The notes beneath the pieces are model-generated. The model searched no databases, was not told where the DNA came from, and saw only the letters and a program-made list of their open reading frames with translations. A stretch of 14,144 bases of DNA from Alphaproteobacteria bacterium (GTDB taxonomy: Bacteria > Pseudomonadota > Alphaproteobacteria > Rhodobacterales > Rhodobacteraceae). The stretch covers positions 1-14,144 of the forward strand of contig JAADIC010000021.1 in NCBI GenBank assembly GCA_013151535.1, read 5' to 3'. The position numbers and the translations under genes were made by a program. This document shows, in pieces, positions 8,028 to 14,144 of this stretch; within the stretch, counting starts at the first letter, position 1; each line of letters opens with the position of its first letter.

Positions 8028-9112
8028 CAGGTGTCGCCTTTATCTTGTTTCGGGATTTTGGGGGCCATGGGCAGAGAGATCCGGAACACAGTTTTACCGG
8101 GCCGAGATTTGACCGTGATTGCACCATGGTGATCGGCCAGAATTTTTGACACCAGCGCCAGCCCAAGGCCGGTGCCGTTTTCACGGCTGGAAATGAACGG
8201 ATCGAACACCGCATCAAGCATGGTTTCAGCGATGCCCGGCCCATCATCGATGATCTCGATCTGCAAGGGTACGGCCTGGCCGCCATCTTTGGAGCGCAGG
8301 CGCAAACCGGGCTCGTAATAGGTGCGAATTCTGATTGTGCCACCTTGCGATGCCGCCGCTTCGGCTGCATTGGCGAACAGGTTGGAAAAGACCTGCGACA
8401 GTTGATCGGTGTCACCGAATGTAAGCGGAAGGGACGGGTCATATTGATCCAGAAACCTCATATTCGAGGCCACGCCATAGCTGGCTGAAAGTCTCGCGCG
8501 CTCCAGAAGGTCATGGATATTCAAAGGCTTGAGGTTAGGTGGGCGCAGATCGCCGAATTGCTCGACCTGTTTGAGCAAATCAACCACGCGCCGGGTTTCC
8601 TGCAAGATCAGATCGGTCATTTCCTGATCCCGTTTGCCAAGGCTCATGGCCAAAAGCTGCGCCGCACCAGTGATGCCCGCCAGCGGATTCTTGATTTCAT
8701 GCGCCAGCATATCGGCCAGCCCGATGGCGGTTTTGGCCGAGCTTTCCACTTGCAATGCCCGCCCCAGACGGCCCTTGATCTGGCGCGGATGCAGCAGCAC
8801 CAGCATGGTCTCGGCCCCGTCCGACAGGGGCGCGATCTGGATGTCGCACAGCGCCTGATCGCCATCCCCACGGCTGATATTGATGTCATGATGAAACAGC
8901 ACCGATTGATTGGCGCGGGCGCGGTTCAGATCGCTCTCCATGTCCACATCGGTTTTCAAGCAGCGCGCGACCGTGCGCCCGACAAGGGTTTTTTCGGCGG
9001 CGTTCAGAAACACCTCGGCGGCGGGATTAAGCGCCTCAAGCCGGTTTTGCGCCCCGACAAGCAGGGCGGGCATGGGCAGCGCGAGCCAGATATTCGCCGG
9101 ATCAACGGCCAT
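8027..9112 (-). CDS. ntrB: NtrB nitrogen sensor histidine kinase/phosphatase
   Basis: Soluble two-component kinase that phosphorylates and dephosphorylates NtrC. In the family it is controlled by PII proteins according to nitrogen status. It has 361 residues from the ATG at 9112. An N-terminal PAS-like domain (about 5-110; LEALNPAAEVFLN) is followed by an H-box AHEIKNPLAG with H138, an N-box FSNLFANAAEAA, a G1 box DDGPGIAE and a G2 box NGTGLGLALV. No membrane helix is present, as expected for NtrB and unlike NtrY. I chose the ATG that shares its A with the dusB stop (TGATG). A GTG three bases earlier (9115) is possible and would add one residue. The 3' end overlaps the ntrC start in the same TGATG manner, so the two partners are probably made in a coupled way. 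Confidence 0.96.
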   Translation of the reverse strand: MAVDPANIWLALPMPALLVGAQNRLEALNPAAEVFLNAAEKTLVGRTVARCLKTDVDMESDLNRARANQSVLFHHDINISRGDGDQALCDIQIAPLSDGAETMLVLLHPRQIKGRLGRALQVESSAKTAIGLADMLAHEIKNPLAGITGAAQLLAMSLGKRDQEMTDLILQETRRVVDLLKQVEQFGDLRPPNLKPLNIHDLLERARLSASYGVASNMRFLDQYDPSLPLTFGDTDQLSQVFSNLFANAAEAAASQGGTIRIRTYYEPGLRLRSKDGGQAVPLQIEIIDDGPGIAETMLDAVFDPFISSRENGTGLGLALVSKILADHHGAITVKSRPGKTVFRISLPMAPKIPKQDKGDT

Positions 9113-10110
9113 CACGCCACCGCCTGCAACGGCGTGGCATCAGCGAGGCTGCGGATCAGGCGCTTAACCTTTTCAGGTGCGGGGGCGGTCAAAACCTCGC
9201 GGCGCAGCGCGCGCGGCGTGGCCAGCCGATCCATATACCACCCCAAATGTTTACGCGCCACTTTGCGGCCCAGCTCAATGCCGTAATAGGCCAGCATATC
9301 CTCAAAATGGCCCTCGATCAGCGCGCAAAGCGCCGCCCCTTCTGGAATGTCGGGCGCCGGTCTGTCAAACAAATCAGCAGCGATTTCAGCCAGTTGCCAG
9401 GGCGCACCCTGCGCCCCGCGCCCGACCATAACGCCAGCCGCACCAGAGAGGCGCAGGGCGGTTTCAGCGCTTTGGCTATCCACGATATCGCCATTGGCAA
9501 TCACCGGAATAGTGACCGCATTGACCACATCACCGATCAAGCCCCAATCGGCACGGCCTTTGTAAAACTGGCACCGTGTACGGCCATGGATGGTTAACAT
9601 CTGCACCCCGGCCTCTTGCGCACGGCGGCCAAGTTCTGCTGCGTTCAGACAATCATGATCCCAGCCAAGCCGGGTTTTCAGGGTCACCGGCACGTCAACC
9701 GCCGCCACCACCGCCTCGACCAGGCGAACCGCGTGATCGAGGTCTTTCATCAGGGCCGAACCGGAATAGCCCGAGGTCACCTTTTTTGCCGGACAGCCCA
9801 TATTGATGTCGATAATCCGCGCGCCGTTACCAGTAATGATCCGCGCGCATTCCGCCATCCAGTGGGCCTCATTACCGGCAATCTGAACGGCAGTGTTATC
9901 CCGATCAAGGCCCAGTTCGGCCCGCTGGCGCGATTGCACTTTGGCCGAAGGGCGCGCCTGCACCATTTCCTGAGAGGCGACCATTTCGGACACCACCAGC
10001 CCCGCGCCGAACCGCGAGACCAGATTTCGGAACGGTAAATCGGTGATGCCCGCTAAAGGTGCCAGAAAAACAGGCGGGTCAAGCAATATTTCTGCCAGTT
10101 TGATAGCCAT
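9112..10110 (-). CDS. dusB: tRNA-dihydrouridine synthase DusB (NifR3)
   Basis: FMN-dependent enzyme that reduces uridines in the D-loop of tRNA to dihydrouridine, using NADPH. It has 332 residues, typical for DusB. The barrel starts with APLAGITDLPFR (17-28). The catalytic cysteine is C106 in INMGCPAKKV, followed by GSALMKD, the substrate and FMN segment IHGRTRCQFYKG, and a VMVGRGAQGAPW phosphate-binding segment near 230. It is the first gene of the nitrogen cluster. In Rhodobacter capsulatus and Azospirillum the same gene was named nifR3 and is co-transcribed with ntrBC, and the TGATG overlap with ntrB agrees. AAGG lies 9 bases before the ATG at 10110. Its own role is tRNA modification, and a direct role in nitrogen control is not implied by its sequence. 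Confidence 0.97.
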   Translation of the reverse strand: MAIKLAEILLDPPVFLAPLAGITDLPFRNLVSRFGAGLVVSEMVASQEMVQARPSAKVQSRQRAELGLDRDNTAVQIAGNEAHWMAECARIITGNGARIIDINMGCPAKKVTSGYSGSALMKDLDHAVRLVEAVVAAVDVPVTLKTRLGWDHDCLNAAELGRRAQEAGVQMLTIHGRTRCQFYKGRADWGLIGDVVNAVTIPVIANGDIVDSQSAETALRLSGAAGVMVGRGAQGAPWQLAEIAADLFDRPAPDIPEGAALCALIEGHFEDMLAYYGIELGRKVARKHLGWYMDRLATPRALRREVLTAPAPEKVKRLIRSLADATPLQAVA

Positions 10111-10137
10111 ATGCCTAATCCTTACGCGCTTATCCCG

Positions 10138-10166
10138 TTCATACCCAGATTTACAGAATGACGCAA
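10138..10166 (-). promoter_or_regulatory. candidate sigma-70 promoter for dusB-ntrBC
   Basis: On the minus strand, TTGCGT (complement of 10161-10166) is followed by a 17-base spacer and TATGAA (complement of 10138-10143), which matches 4 of 6 bases of TATAAT. The expected transcript start near 10131 would leave a leader of about 20 bases containing the AAGG site before the dusB ATG. The -35 hexamer lies wholly inside the left arm of the 10160-10182 palindrome. The assignment is by eye and the hexamers are imperfect. Confidence 0.45.
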
Positions 10167-10182
10167 CCGGGCCGGTTGCGTC
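10160..10182. repeat. perfect 11-bp inverted repeat between dusB and ispDF
   Basis: GACGCAACCGG (10160-10170), one central G (10171), then CCGGTTGCGTC (10172-10182) with no mismatch. It lies in the 123-bp divergent gap, upstream of both candidate transcript starts. It therefore more likely acts in DNA, as an operator for a dimeric regulator or as shared promoter architecture, than as an RNA hairpin. Each arm holds a TTGCGT hexamer that fits a -35 element. I cannot name a protein that binds it. Confidence 0.75.
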
Positions 10183-10204
10183 GGGCGGTGGCGGCTTTTA
10201 GAAC
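10176..10204 (+). promoter_or_regulatory. candidate sigma-70 promoter for ispDF-pgpA-cinA
   Basis: TTGCGT (10176-10181) is followed by a 17-base spacer and TAGAAC (10199-10204), which matches 4 of 6 bases of TATAAT. The predicted start near 10211 gives a leader of about 23 bases to the ispDF TTG codon. The -35 hexamer is in the right arm of the palindrome, mirror-placed to the dusB one. The -10 is weak. Confidence 0.4.
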
Positions 10205-10218
10205 GGCGTAAACACCGC

Positions 10219-10225
10219 GAAGGGA
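10219..10225 (+). promoter_or_regulatory. ribosome binding site deciding the ispDF TTG start
   Basis: GAAGGGA ends 8 bases before the TTG at 10234. Together with the match of the predicted N-terminus to IspD, and the absence of a nearby in-frame ATG, it supports TTG as the real initiation codon. Confidence 0.6.
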
Positions 10226-10233
10226 ATTCTGAT

Positions 10234-11364
10234 TTGACAAATGCCGCCATAATCGTTGCCGCAGGCAAGGGCTTGCGCGCCGGGGGTGGCCTCGCCAAGC
10301 AGTGGCGCGATCTGGCCGGAAGGAACGCGGTGGCGTGGTCGCTGGACGCGTTTCGCGCGCATCCCGAGATTGGGCGGATTATTCTGGTTCTCAGCCCGGA
10401 TGATATGGATTTGGCAGCCGGTTACCGTGACGTTGACATCGTGGCCGGAGGTACATCCCGCAGCGCCTCGGTGCTGGCGGGGCTGGAGCATTTGGCCAGT
10501 GATCCACCGCAAAACGTGCTGATCCATGATGTGGCGCGCCCCGGTGTTTCAGCCGGCATTATCAGCGATGTTATTGCCGCCTTGCGCGATCATCCGGGCG
10601 CGGCCCCTGCCCTTGCCGTTAGTGACGCACTTTGGCGCGGGGGTGACGGGCAAGTGACGGGAACCACGGATCGCGCAGGGCTTTACCGCGCCCAAACCCC
10701 GCAGGGATTTCATTTCACCGCAATCCTTGCCGCCCATCACGCTTTCACGGGTGAAGCCGCCGATGACGTGGCGATTGCGCGCGCGGCGGGGATGAAGGTT
10801 GCCATTGTTGACGGCGACGAGGATAACCTCAAAATCACCCTGCCCGGCGATTTCGCGCGGGCCGAACGGAACTTGCGAGGGTCAATGGATATTCGGGTTG
10901 GCAACGGCTTTGACGTGCATGCGTTTGAAACGGGCGATCAGGTGGTTTTGTGCGGCGTTCCCGTGCCCCACAGCCATGCGCTCAAGGGCCATTCCGATGC
11001 GGATGTGGCCATGCACGCCTTGACCGATGCAATTTACGGCGCGCTGGCCATGGGCGATATAGGTCAGTGGTTTCCGCCTTCTGATCCGCAATGGAAAGGT
11101 GCGGCCTCAAGCGTGTTCCTGCGCCATGCTGTCAAGCGGGCAGTGGATGAAGGTTACGCCATAACCCACACGGATTGCACGATTATTTGTGAAGCGCCCA
11201 AGATCGGTCCGCACAGTTTGGCCATGCGCCAGAATCTGGCGGCGATCATGGGGCTGGATGTAAAAGCGGTGTCGGTCAAGGCGACTACATCGGAACGGCT
11301 CGGCTTTACGGGGCGCGGTGAGGGCATCGCCGCCATGGCCACCGCCACCTTGGTCAAGCCATGA
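10234..11364 (+). CDS. ispDF: bifunctional IspDF of the MEP isoprenoid pathway
   Basis: Cytoplasmic fusion of 2-C-methyl-D-erythritol 4-phosphate cytidylyltransferase (IspD, residues about 1-217) and 2-C-methyl-D-erythritol 2,4-cyclodiphosphate synthase (IspF, about 218-376). The IspD half shows IVAAGKGLRAGGG with R15 and K22 at the positions of the conserved catalytic arginine and lysine. It also has LIHDVARPGVS and the late NLKITLPGDF segment. The IspF half shows metal ligands D227 and H229 (GFDVHAF) and H253 (KGHSDADV), then GDIGQWFPPSDP and TTSERLGFTGRGEG. The fusion is common in alphaproteobacteria. The start is TTG, as discussed at its ribosome binding site. The 3' end overlaps pgpA by 4 bases (ATGA). 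An internal ATG at residue 218, preceded by GCGAGGG, sits exactly at the domain boundary. Confidence 0.96.
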   Translation: MTNAAIIVAAGKGLRAGGGLAKQWRDLAGRNAVAWSLDAFRAHPEIGRIILVLSPDDMDLAAGYRDVDIVAGGTSRSASVLAGLEHLASDPPQNVLIHDVARPGVSAGIISDVIAALRDHPGAAPALAVSDALWRGGDGQVTGTTDRAGLYRAQTPQGFHFTAILAAHHAFTGEAADDVAIARAAGMKVAIVDGDEDNLKITLPGDFARAERNLRGSMDIRVGNGFDVHAFETGDQVVLCGVPVPHSHALKGHSDADVAMHALTDAIYGALAMGDIGQWFPPSDPQWKGAASSVFLRHAVKRAVDEGYAITHTDCTIICEAPKIGPHSLAMRQNLAAIMGLDVKAVSVKATTSERLGFTGRGEGIAAMATATLVKP

Positions 11365-11852
11365 GCGCACTGATTACCACGTTTTTCTATGTCGGTCGGG
11401 TGCCGTTTGCACCGGGCACATTCGGCTCAGCCGCCGCGATCCCCGTGGCTTACCTTTTGCACCGTTTTCTCGGCTTTCCGGCCCTCGCCATCGCCACGCT
11501 GCTGGTGTTCGCGCTTGGTTGGTGGGCCACTGCCGCGCATACTAGGGGCAAGGACAACCACGACCCCGGCGAGATCGTGATTGACGAGGTTGCCGGCCAG
11601 TGGATCGCCCTTTGGCCCTTGTCCATGGGCCTGTGGCTGAACGGGGTCGATCCCGCCATCTTCCCCTATCCCGGCTGGATCGGGGCGTTCGTGTTTTTCC
11701 GGCTGTTTGATATCTGGAAACCTTGGCCAGTGCGCTGGGCCGATGATATGGACACGCCTTTGGGTGTGATGCTGGACGACGTGCTGGCCGGGATATTGGC
11801 GGCGGTTTGCGTGATGATTGCTGCCGGAATTTACCACGGGCTGATCCAGTGA
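11361..11852 (+). CDS. pgpA: phosphatidylglycerophosphatase A
   Basis: Inner-membrane phosphatase that converts phosphatidylglycerol phosphate to phosphatidylglycerol, in phospholipid synthesis. It has 163 residues, usual for PgpA. The family hallmarks are VPFAPGTFGSA near the N-terminus (about 14-24), the acidic stretch DPGEIVIDEVAGQW (about 68-81), and RLFDIWKPWP followed by MLDDVLAGI near the C-terminus. Several hydrophobic segments fit a small membrane protein. The ATG overlaps the ispDF stop as ATGA, and the 3' end overlaps the next start as GTGA, so the three genes are very likely one translationally coupled unit. No separate Shine-Dalgarno site is evident. Confidence 0.95.
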   Translation: MSALITTFFYVGRVPFAPGTFGSAAAIPVAYLLHRFLGFPALAIATLLVFALGWWATAAHTRGKDNHDPGEIVIDEVAGQWIALWPLSMGLWLNGVDPAIFPYPGWIGAFVFFRLFDIWKPWPVRWADDMDTPLGVMLDDVLAGILAAVCVMIAAGIYHGLIQ

Positions 11853-12319
11853 ACGCGGCTGCGGTGCTTGAATTGGCCCGCGCAAGGGGCTGGCGCATTG
11901 CCACGGCGGAAAGTTGTACGGGTGGGCTGCTGGCGGGTGCATTGACCGAAATTGCCGGATCGTCCGACGTGTTTGATCGCGGTTTTGTCACCTATTCCAA
12001 CGCCGCCAAGCAGGATATGCTGGGGGTTCAGGCTGACACGCTGGCGCGTTTCGGGGCTGTGTCGGAGGAGGTCGCGCGGGAGATGGCGGACGGGGCGCGG
12101 CGCAATTCAGCCGCTGATCTGGCGATCTCGATCACCGGTGTCGCCGGGCCGGGTGGCTCGGCCCACAAGCCCGAGGGGCGGGTGTGTTTTGCGTTGGCGA
12201 TGACCGGGCGCGATACCACCACCGAGACTTGTGAATTTGGCGCAATTGGTCGCGCGCAGGTGCGTCAGAAAGCGGTTGAACATGGGCTGAACCTGCTGAG
12301 GCAAGCCCTGCTAGCCTAA
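11849..12319 (+). CDS. stand-alone CinA C-terminal domain protein (PncC type, NMN amidohydrolase)
   Basis: Cytoplasmic enzyme of the CinA C-terminal family. Characterised members, such as PncC of enteric bacteria, deamidate nicotinamide mononucleotide to nicotinate mononucleotide in pyridine nucleotide recycling. From the GTG at 11849 it has 156 residues. Visible hallmarks are TAESCTGGLL near residues 18-27, GSSDVFDRGFVTYSN, VSEEVAREMA, and SITGVAGPGG followed by KPEGRVCFA. The N-terminal molybdopterin-binding half of full-length CinA is absent, so the older name competence-damage protein is only a family label. I chose GTG because it overlaps the pgpA stop (GTGA) and starts just before the conserved part. 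A TTG at 11807 would add 14 unlikely residues. The 3' end overlaps the convergent permease gene by 9 bases. Confidence 0.92.
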   Translation: MNAAAVLELARARGWRIATAESCTGGLLAGALTEIAGSSDVFDRGFVTYSNAAKQDMLGVQADTLARFGAVSEEVAREMADGARRNSAADLAISITGVAGPGGSAHKPEGRVCFALAMTGRDTTTETCEFGAIGRAQVRQKAVEHGLNLLRQALLA

Positions 12320-13242
12320 TTTTGGCCTACGATTAATCAACACGATCCCCAGCGATACCAGCGTTAATGCGCCGATGATGGTCGGGCTGATCTCCTCGTT
12401 CAGTATCAGCCAGCCGAAGATCACCCCGAATACCGGTGCCAGAAAGCTGAATGACGCCATTTCGGAGGCCGGATAGATCGACAATATCCAGAACCAGACC
12501 ACAAAGCCGATGGAAACCACGCCAATTGTCATCACCGCGAACACGCCGAGATGCCAAAGCTGCAAATCGCGGATCAACGGGCCGAACAGCAGCGACAGCG
12601 GCAACAAAATAACGGCGGACACCGCCAGTTGATAGATCAGTTGCATCTCGGGCGAGGATTTTCGCATCGGGCTGACCCGGGCGGTCAGACCAACCCCCGC
12701 CCAGCACATGGCGGCCAATGTGCTGAGGATATCGCCCAACACACTGCCCCCGCCGGTGCCCCGATCAACAAAGGCCCAGATGATACCGAGTATCGCCAAT
12801 CCCAGCCCGATGGCTTTGCGCGGTGTGATCGCCTCGCCCTCAACCAGAAAATGCGCGCCGATCATCCTCCAGATCGGCATGGTGTAAAAAAGATCGAAAC
12901 CCGGGTGACGGTGGTGAAATCAAGCGCCATGAACAGGAACACGAATTCAATCGCGAACAATGCGCCGGAGAACAGCCCGGCCTTCAGGCTGCCGTCGCGA
13001 ATGCTCAGCCTTTTGCGCCGCCAAAGCGCGTAGGACAGCACCAAAACAAGGGCCACAGCCGAGCGGAGACCGGCGGAAAACACCGGCTGCAAGCCGCCAT
13101 TGACCAGCTTAATCATCACCTGATTAAGCCCGAGCAGGATCGAAAACGCCACCAGCGTGCTGGCACCAAACAGATCAATACGATCCTTCTTTTCCAAGCT
13201 GGTTTGATCCTGATCTTTGCGGTATTTCCCCGCCAACGGCAT
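12311..13242 (-). pseudogene. EamA/DMT-family permease interrupted by a one-base frameshift
   Basis: Inner-membrane permease of the drug/metabolite transporter superfamily, with two EamA repeats and about ten helices; the substrate is unknown. The N-terminal part runs from about 13242 to the T run at 12891-12886 (coding strand), ending in FTTVTRVSIFF. The C-terminal part continues in another frame as YTMPIWRMIGAHFLVEGE and ends at the TAG at 12311. One extra T in the run of six would join them into a continuous 310-residue protein, normal for the family. There is no other damage. This may be a real recent mutation, a sequencing or assembly error in a homopolymer, or a site of slippage that yields some full-length product. 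The ATG at 13242 is preferred. A TTG at 13311 would extend the N-terminus by 23 residues that do not look like permease sequence. Confidence 0.85.
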
Positions 13243-13244
13243 AA

Positions 13245-13270
13245 AGGTTTTGCGGCTTTCGCCTAAACCT
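13245..13270 (-). other. possible leader stem-loop before the DMT permease start
   Basis: In minus-strand RNA, AGGUUU (complement of 13270-13265) pairs with AAACCU (complement of 13250-13245). Inside, GGC and GCC flank a GAAA tetraloop, with a small asymmetric internal loop. The structure ends 2 bases before the ATG at 13242 and would cover the place where a ribosome binding site should be. It may be chance or a translation control element. It matters only if transcription starts upstream of 13270. Confidence 0.3.
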
Positions 13271-13328
13271 ACTATGCCGTCAGTGAACGGGTTGAAAGAC
13301 CAATGATACAAAGGCGGGCAGGATGAGG

Positions 13329-14144
13329 ATGAGCGTTTTACAGGTGGCGGCGCTTTTGATCGTATTGGCGGGGGCGTTCGGGGCGTTCAACTATTTCTTT
13401 TTGCGCCTGCCGCAGTCCATCGGCATTCTGGTGGTGGCGCTTTTGGCTTCGCTTGGGGTGATGGGGTTTGATTATCTGTTGCCGGATATGGGCATCACCG
13501 CCGCGTTCCGCACCACGATCGAGGATCTGGATTTCTCCAAAACCCTGCTGGAGGGCATGCTGGGGCTGCTGCTGTTTGCCGGTGCGCTGCATGTCAAAAT
13601 CGGCGATTTACGCCAACAAGCGCGGGTGGTGGCGTTGATGGCGACAATCGGTGTGGCTTTGTCCACACTGGTGGCGGGCGTCGGGTTCTCATATATCACA
13701 GGCTTTCCTTTGCTGATTGCGCTGGTATTCGGTGCGCTGATCTCGCCCACTGATCCGGTGGCGGTGCTGGGGGTTCTGCGTCAGGCCAATCTGCGCAAAT
13801 CGCTGGAAACCAAAATCGCCGGTGAAAGCCTGTTCAATGACGGCGTTGGTTATGTGGCCTTTCTGATCCTTGTCGGGATCGCCTTTCCGACTGACGGGGC
13901 CGAAAGCGCTGGCCTTACCGAGGTTTTGCGGCTGTTCGGTCAAGAGGTTCTTGGCGGTGCTGCCCTTGGCGCGGGCCTTGGCTGGCTGACTTTTCAGGTG
14001 ATGAAGCGGATTGACGATTACGCGCTTGAGGTTCTGTTGTCGCTTGGCCTTGCCTTTGGCGGCTATGAGCTGGCGGTTTCCTTGCATATGTCCGGCCCGA
14101 TCATGGCGGTGGTTGCCGGCCTGTTCATTGGTGATGTCGGCATG
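13329..14144 (+). CDS. CPA1-family Na+/H+ antiporter, NhaP type (3' end outside window)
   Basis: Inner-membrane cation/proton antiporter that exchanges cytoplasmic sodium (or potassium) for protons. I translated 272 codons from the ATG at 13329 to the window edge without a stop. The family core is clear: GALISPTDPVAVLGVLR (about 135-151), with T141 and D142 in the unwound helix, and IAGESLFNDGVGY (about 163-175), with the N170-D171 pair of electroneutral CPA1 antiporters. At least seven hydrophobic stretches are visible, in a family of roughly 12-13 helices, so roughly the C-terminal third or more is missing. AGGA lies 5 bases before 13329. An in-frame ATG at 13323 would add two residues. It is divergent from the broken permease, with about 86 bp between the starts. 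Confidence 0.93.
   Translation, partial: MSVLQVAALLIVLAGAFGAFNYFFLRLPQSIGILVVALLASLGVMGFDYLLPDMGITAAFRTTIEDLDFSKTLLEGMLGLLLFAGALHVKIGDLRQQARVVALMATIGVALSTLVAGVGFSYITGFPLLIALVFGALISPTDPVAVLGVLRQANLRKSLETKIAGESLFNDGVGYVAFLILVGIAFPTDGAESAGLTEVLRLFGQEVLGGAALGAGLGWLTFQVMKRIDDYALEVLLSLGLAFGGYELAVSLHMSGPIMAVVAGLFIGDVGM

Noticed and set aside
9112..9115. GTG at 9115 as the ntrB start
   Set aside because: The ATG three bases later overlaps the dusB stop in the same TGATG pattern as ntrB/ntrC. The GTG remains possible but is less likely.
10195..10200. The 10160-10182 palindrome plus the short T run at 10196-10199 as an intrinsic terminator
   Set aside because: No gene upstream on the plus strand ends here, the T run is 13 bases from the arm, and both flanking genes point away. 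A promoter/operator role fits better.
1..14144. Mobile element, phage, CRISPR or defence system
   Set aside because: No transposase, integrase, terminal repeats, spaced repeats or nuclease-like genes were seen. All genes belong to conserved chromosomal families.

Overview
The window looks like chromosomal DNA of an alphaproteobacterium, most likely of the Rhodobacterales (Rhodobacter/Roseobacter type). This is inferred from four things: the gene order dusB(nifR3)-ntrB-ntrC-ntrY-ntrX, an NtrC that lacks the sigma-54 contact loop as described for Rhodobacter capsulatus, a fused IspDF, and a GC-rich codon style. Gene density is very high. The longest stretch without a gene is about 140 bases, and there are no tRNA or rRNA genes, insertion sequences, CRISPR arrays or phage genes.

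Region 1 (1-10110, all on the minus strand, so read from right to left) is a seven-gene nitrogen and potassium cluster: dusB (tRNA dihydrouridine synthase), ntrB-ntrC (nitrogen two-component pair), ntrY-ntrX (membrane-bound two-component pair), then trkA-trkH (potassium uptake). TrkH is cut by the left window edge after 459 codons. Stop and start codons overlap at dusB/ntrB and ntrB/ntrC (TGATG), and trkA/trkH are 2 bases apart. Breaks occur between ntrC and ntrY (136 bp, with a strong stem-loop touching the ntrC stop codon) and between ntrX and trkA (83 bp, with an 11-bp unit repeated three times). Both response regulators have intact receiver, AAA+ and helix-turn-helix parts, but neither has a GAFTGA loop.

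Region 2 (10111-10233) is a divergent intergenic region. It carries a perfect 11+1+11 palindrome whose two arms each contain the hexamer TTGCGT. Each copy sits 17 bp from a plausible -10 element, one facing dusB and one facing ispDF.

Region 3 (10234-12319, plus strand) is a tightly overlapping trio: ispDF (isoprenoid precursor synthesis), pgpA (phosphatidylglycerophosphatase A) and a stand-alone CinA C-terminal domain protein (PncC/NMN amidohydrolase type). Each junction is a 4-base overlap.

Region 4 (12311-14144) holds a minus-strand EamA/DMT-family permease and a divergent plus-strand CPA1 Na+/H+ antiporter. The permease is split by a one-base shortfall in a run of six T on its coding strand, and its 3' end overlaps that of the cinA-type gene by 9 bases. 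The antiporter is cut by the right edge.

Nothing here looks like a wholly new system. The points most worth checking are the loss of GAFTGA in both regulators, the palindromic divergent promoter, the stem-loop after ntrC, and the homopolymer frameshift in the permease.
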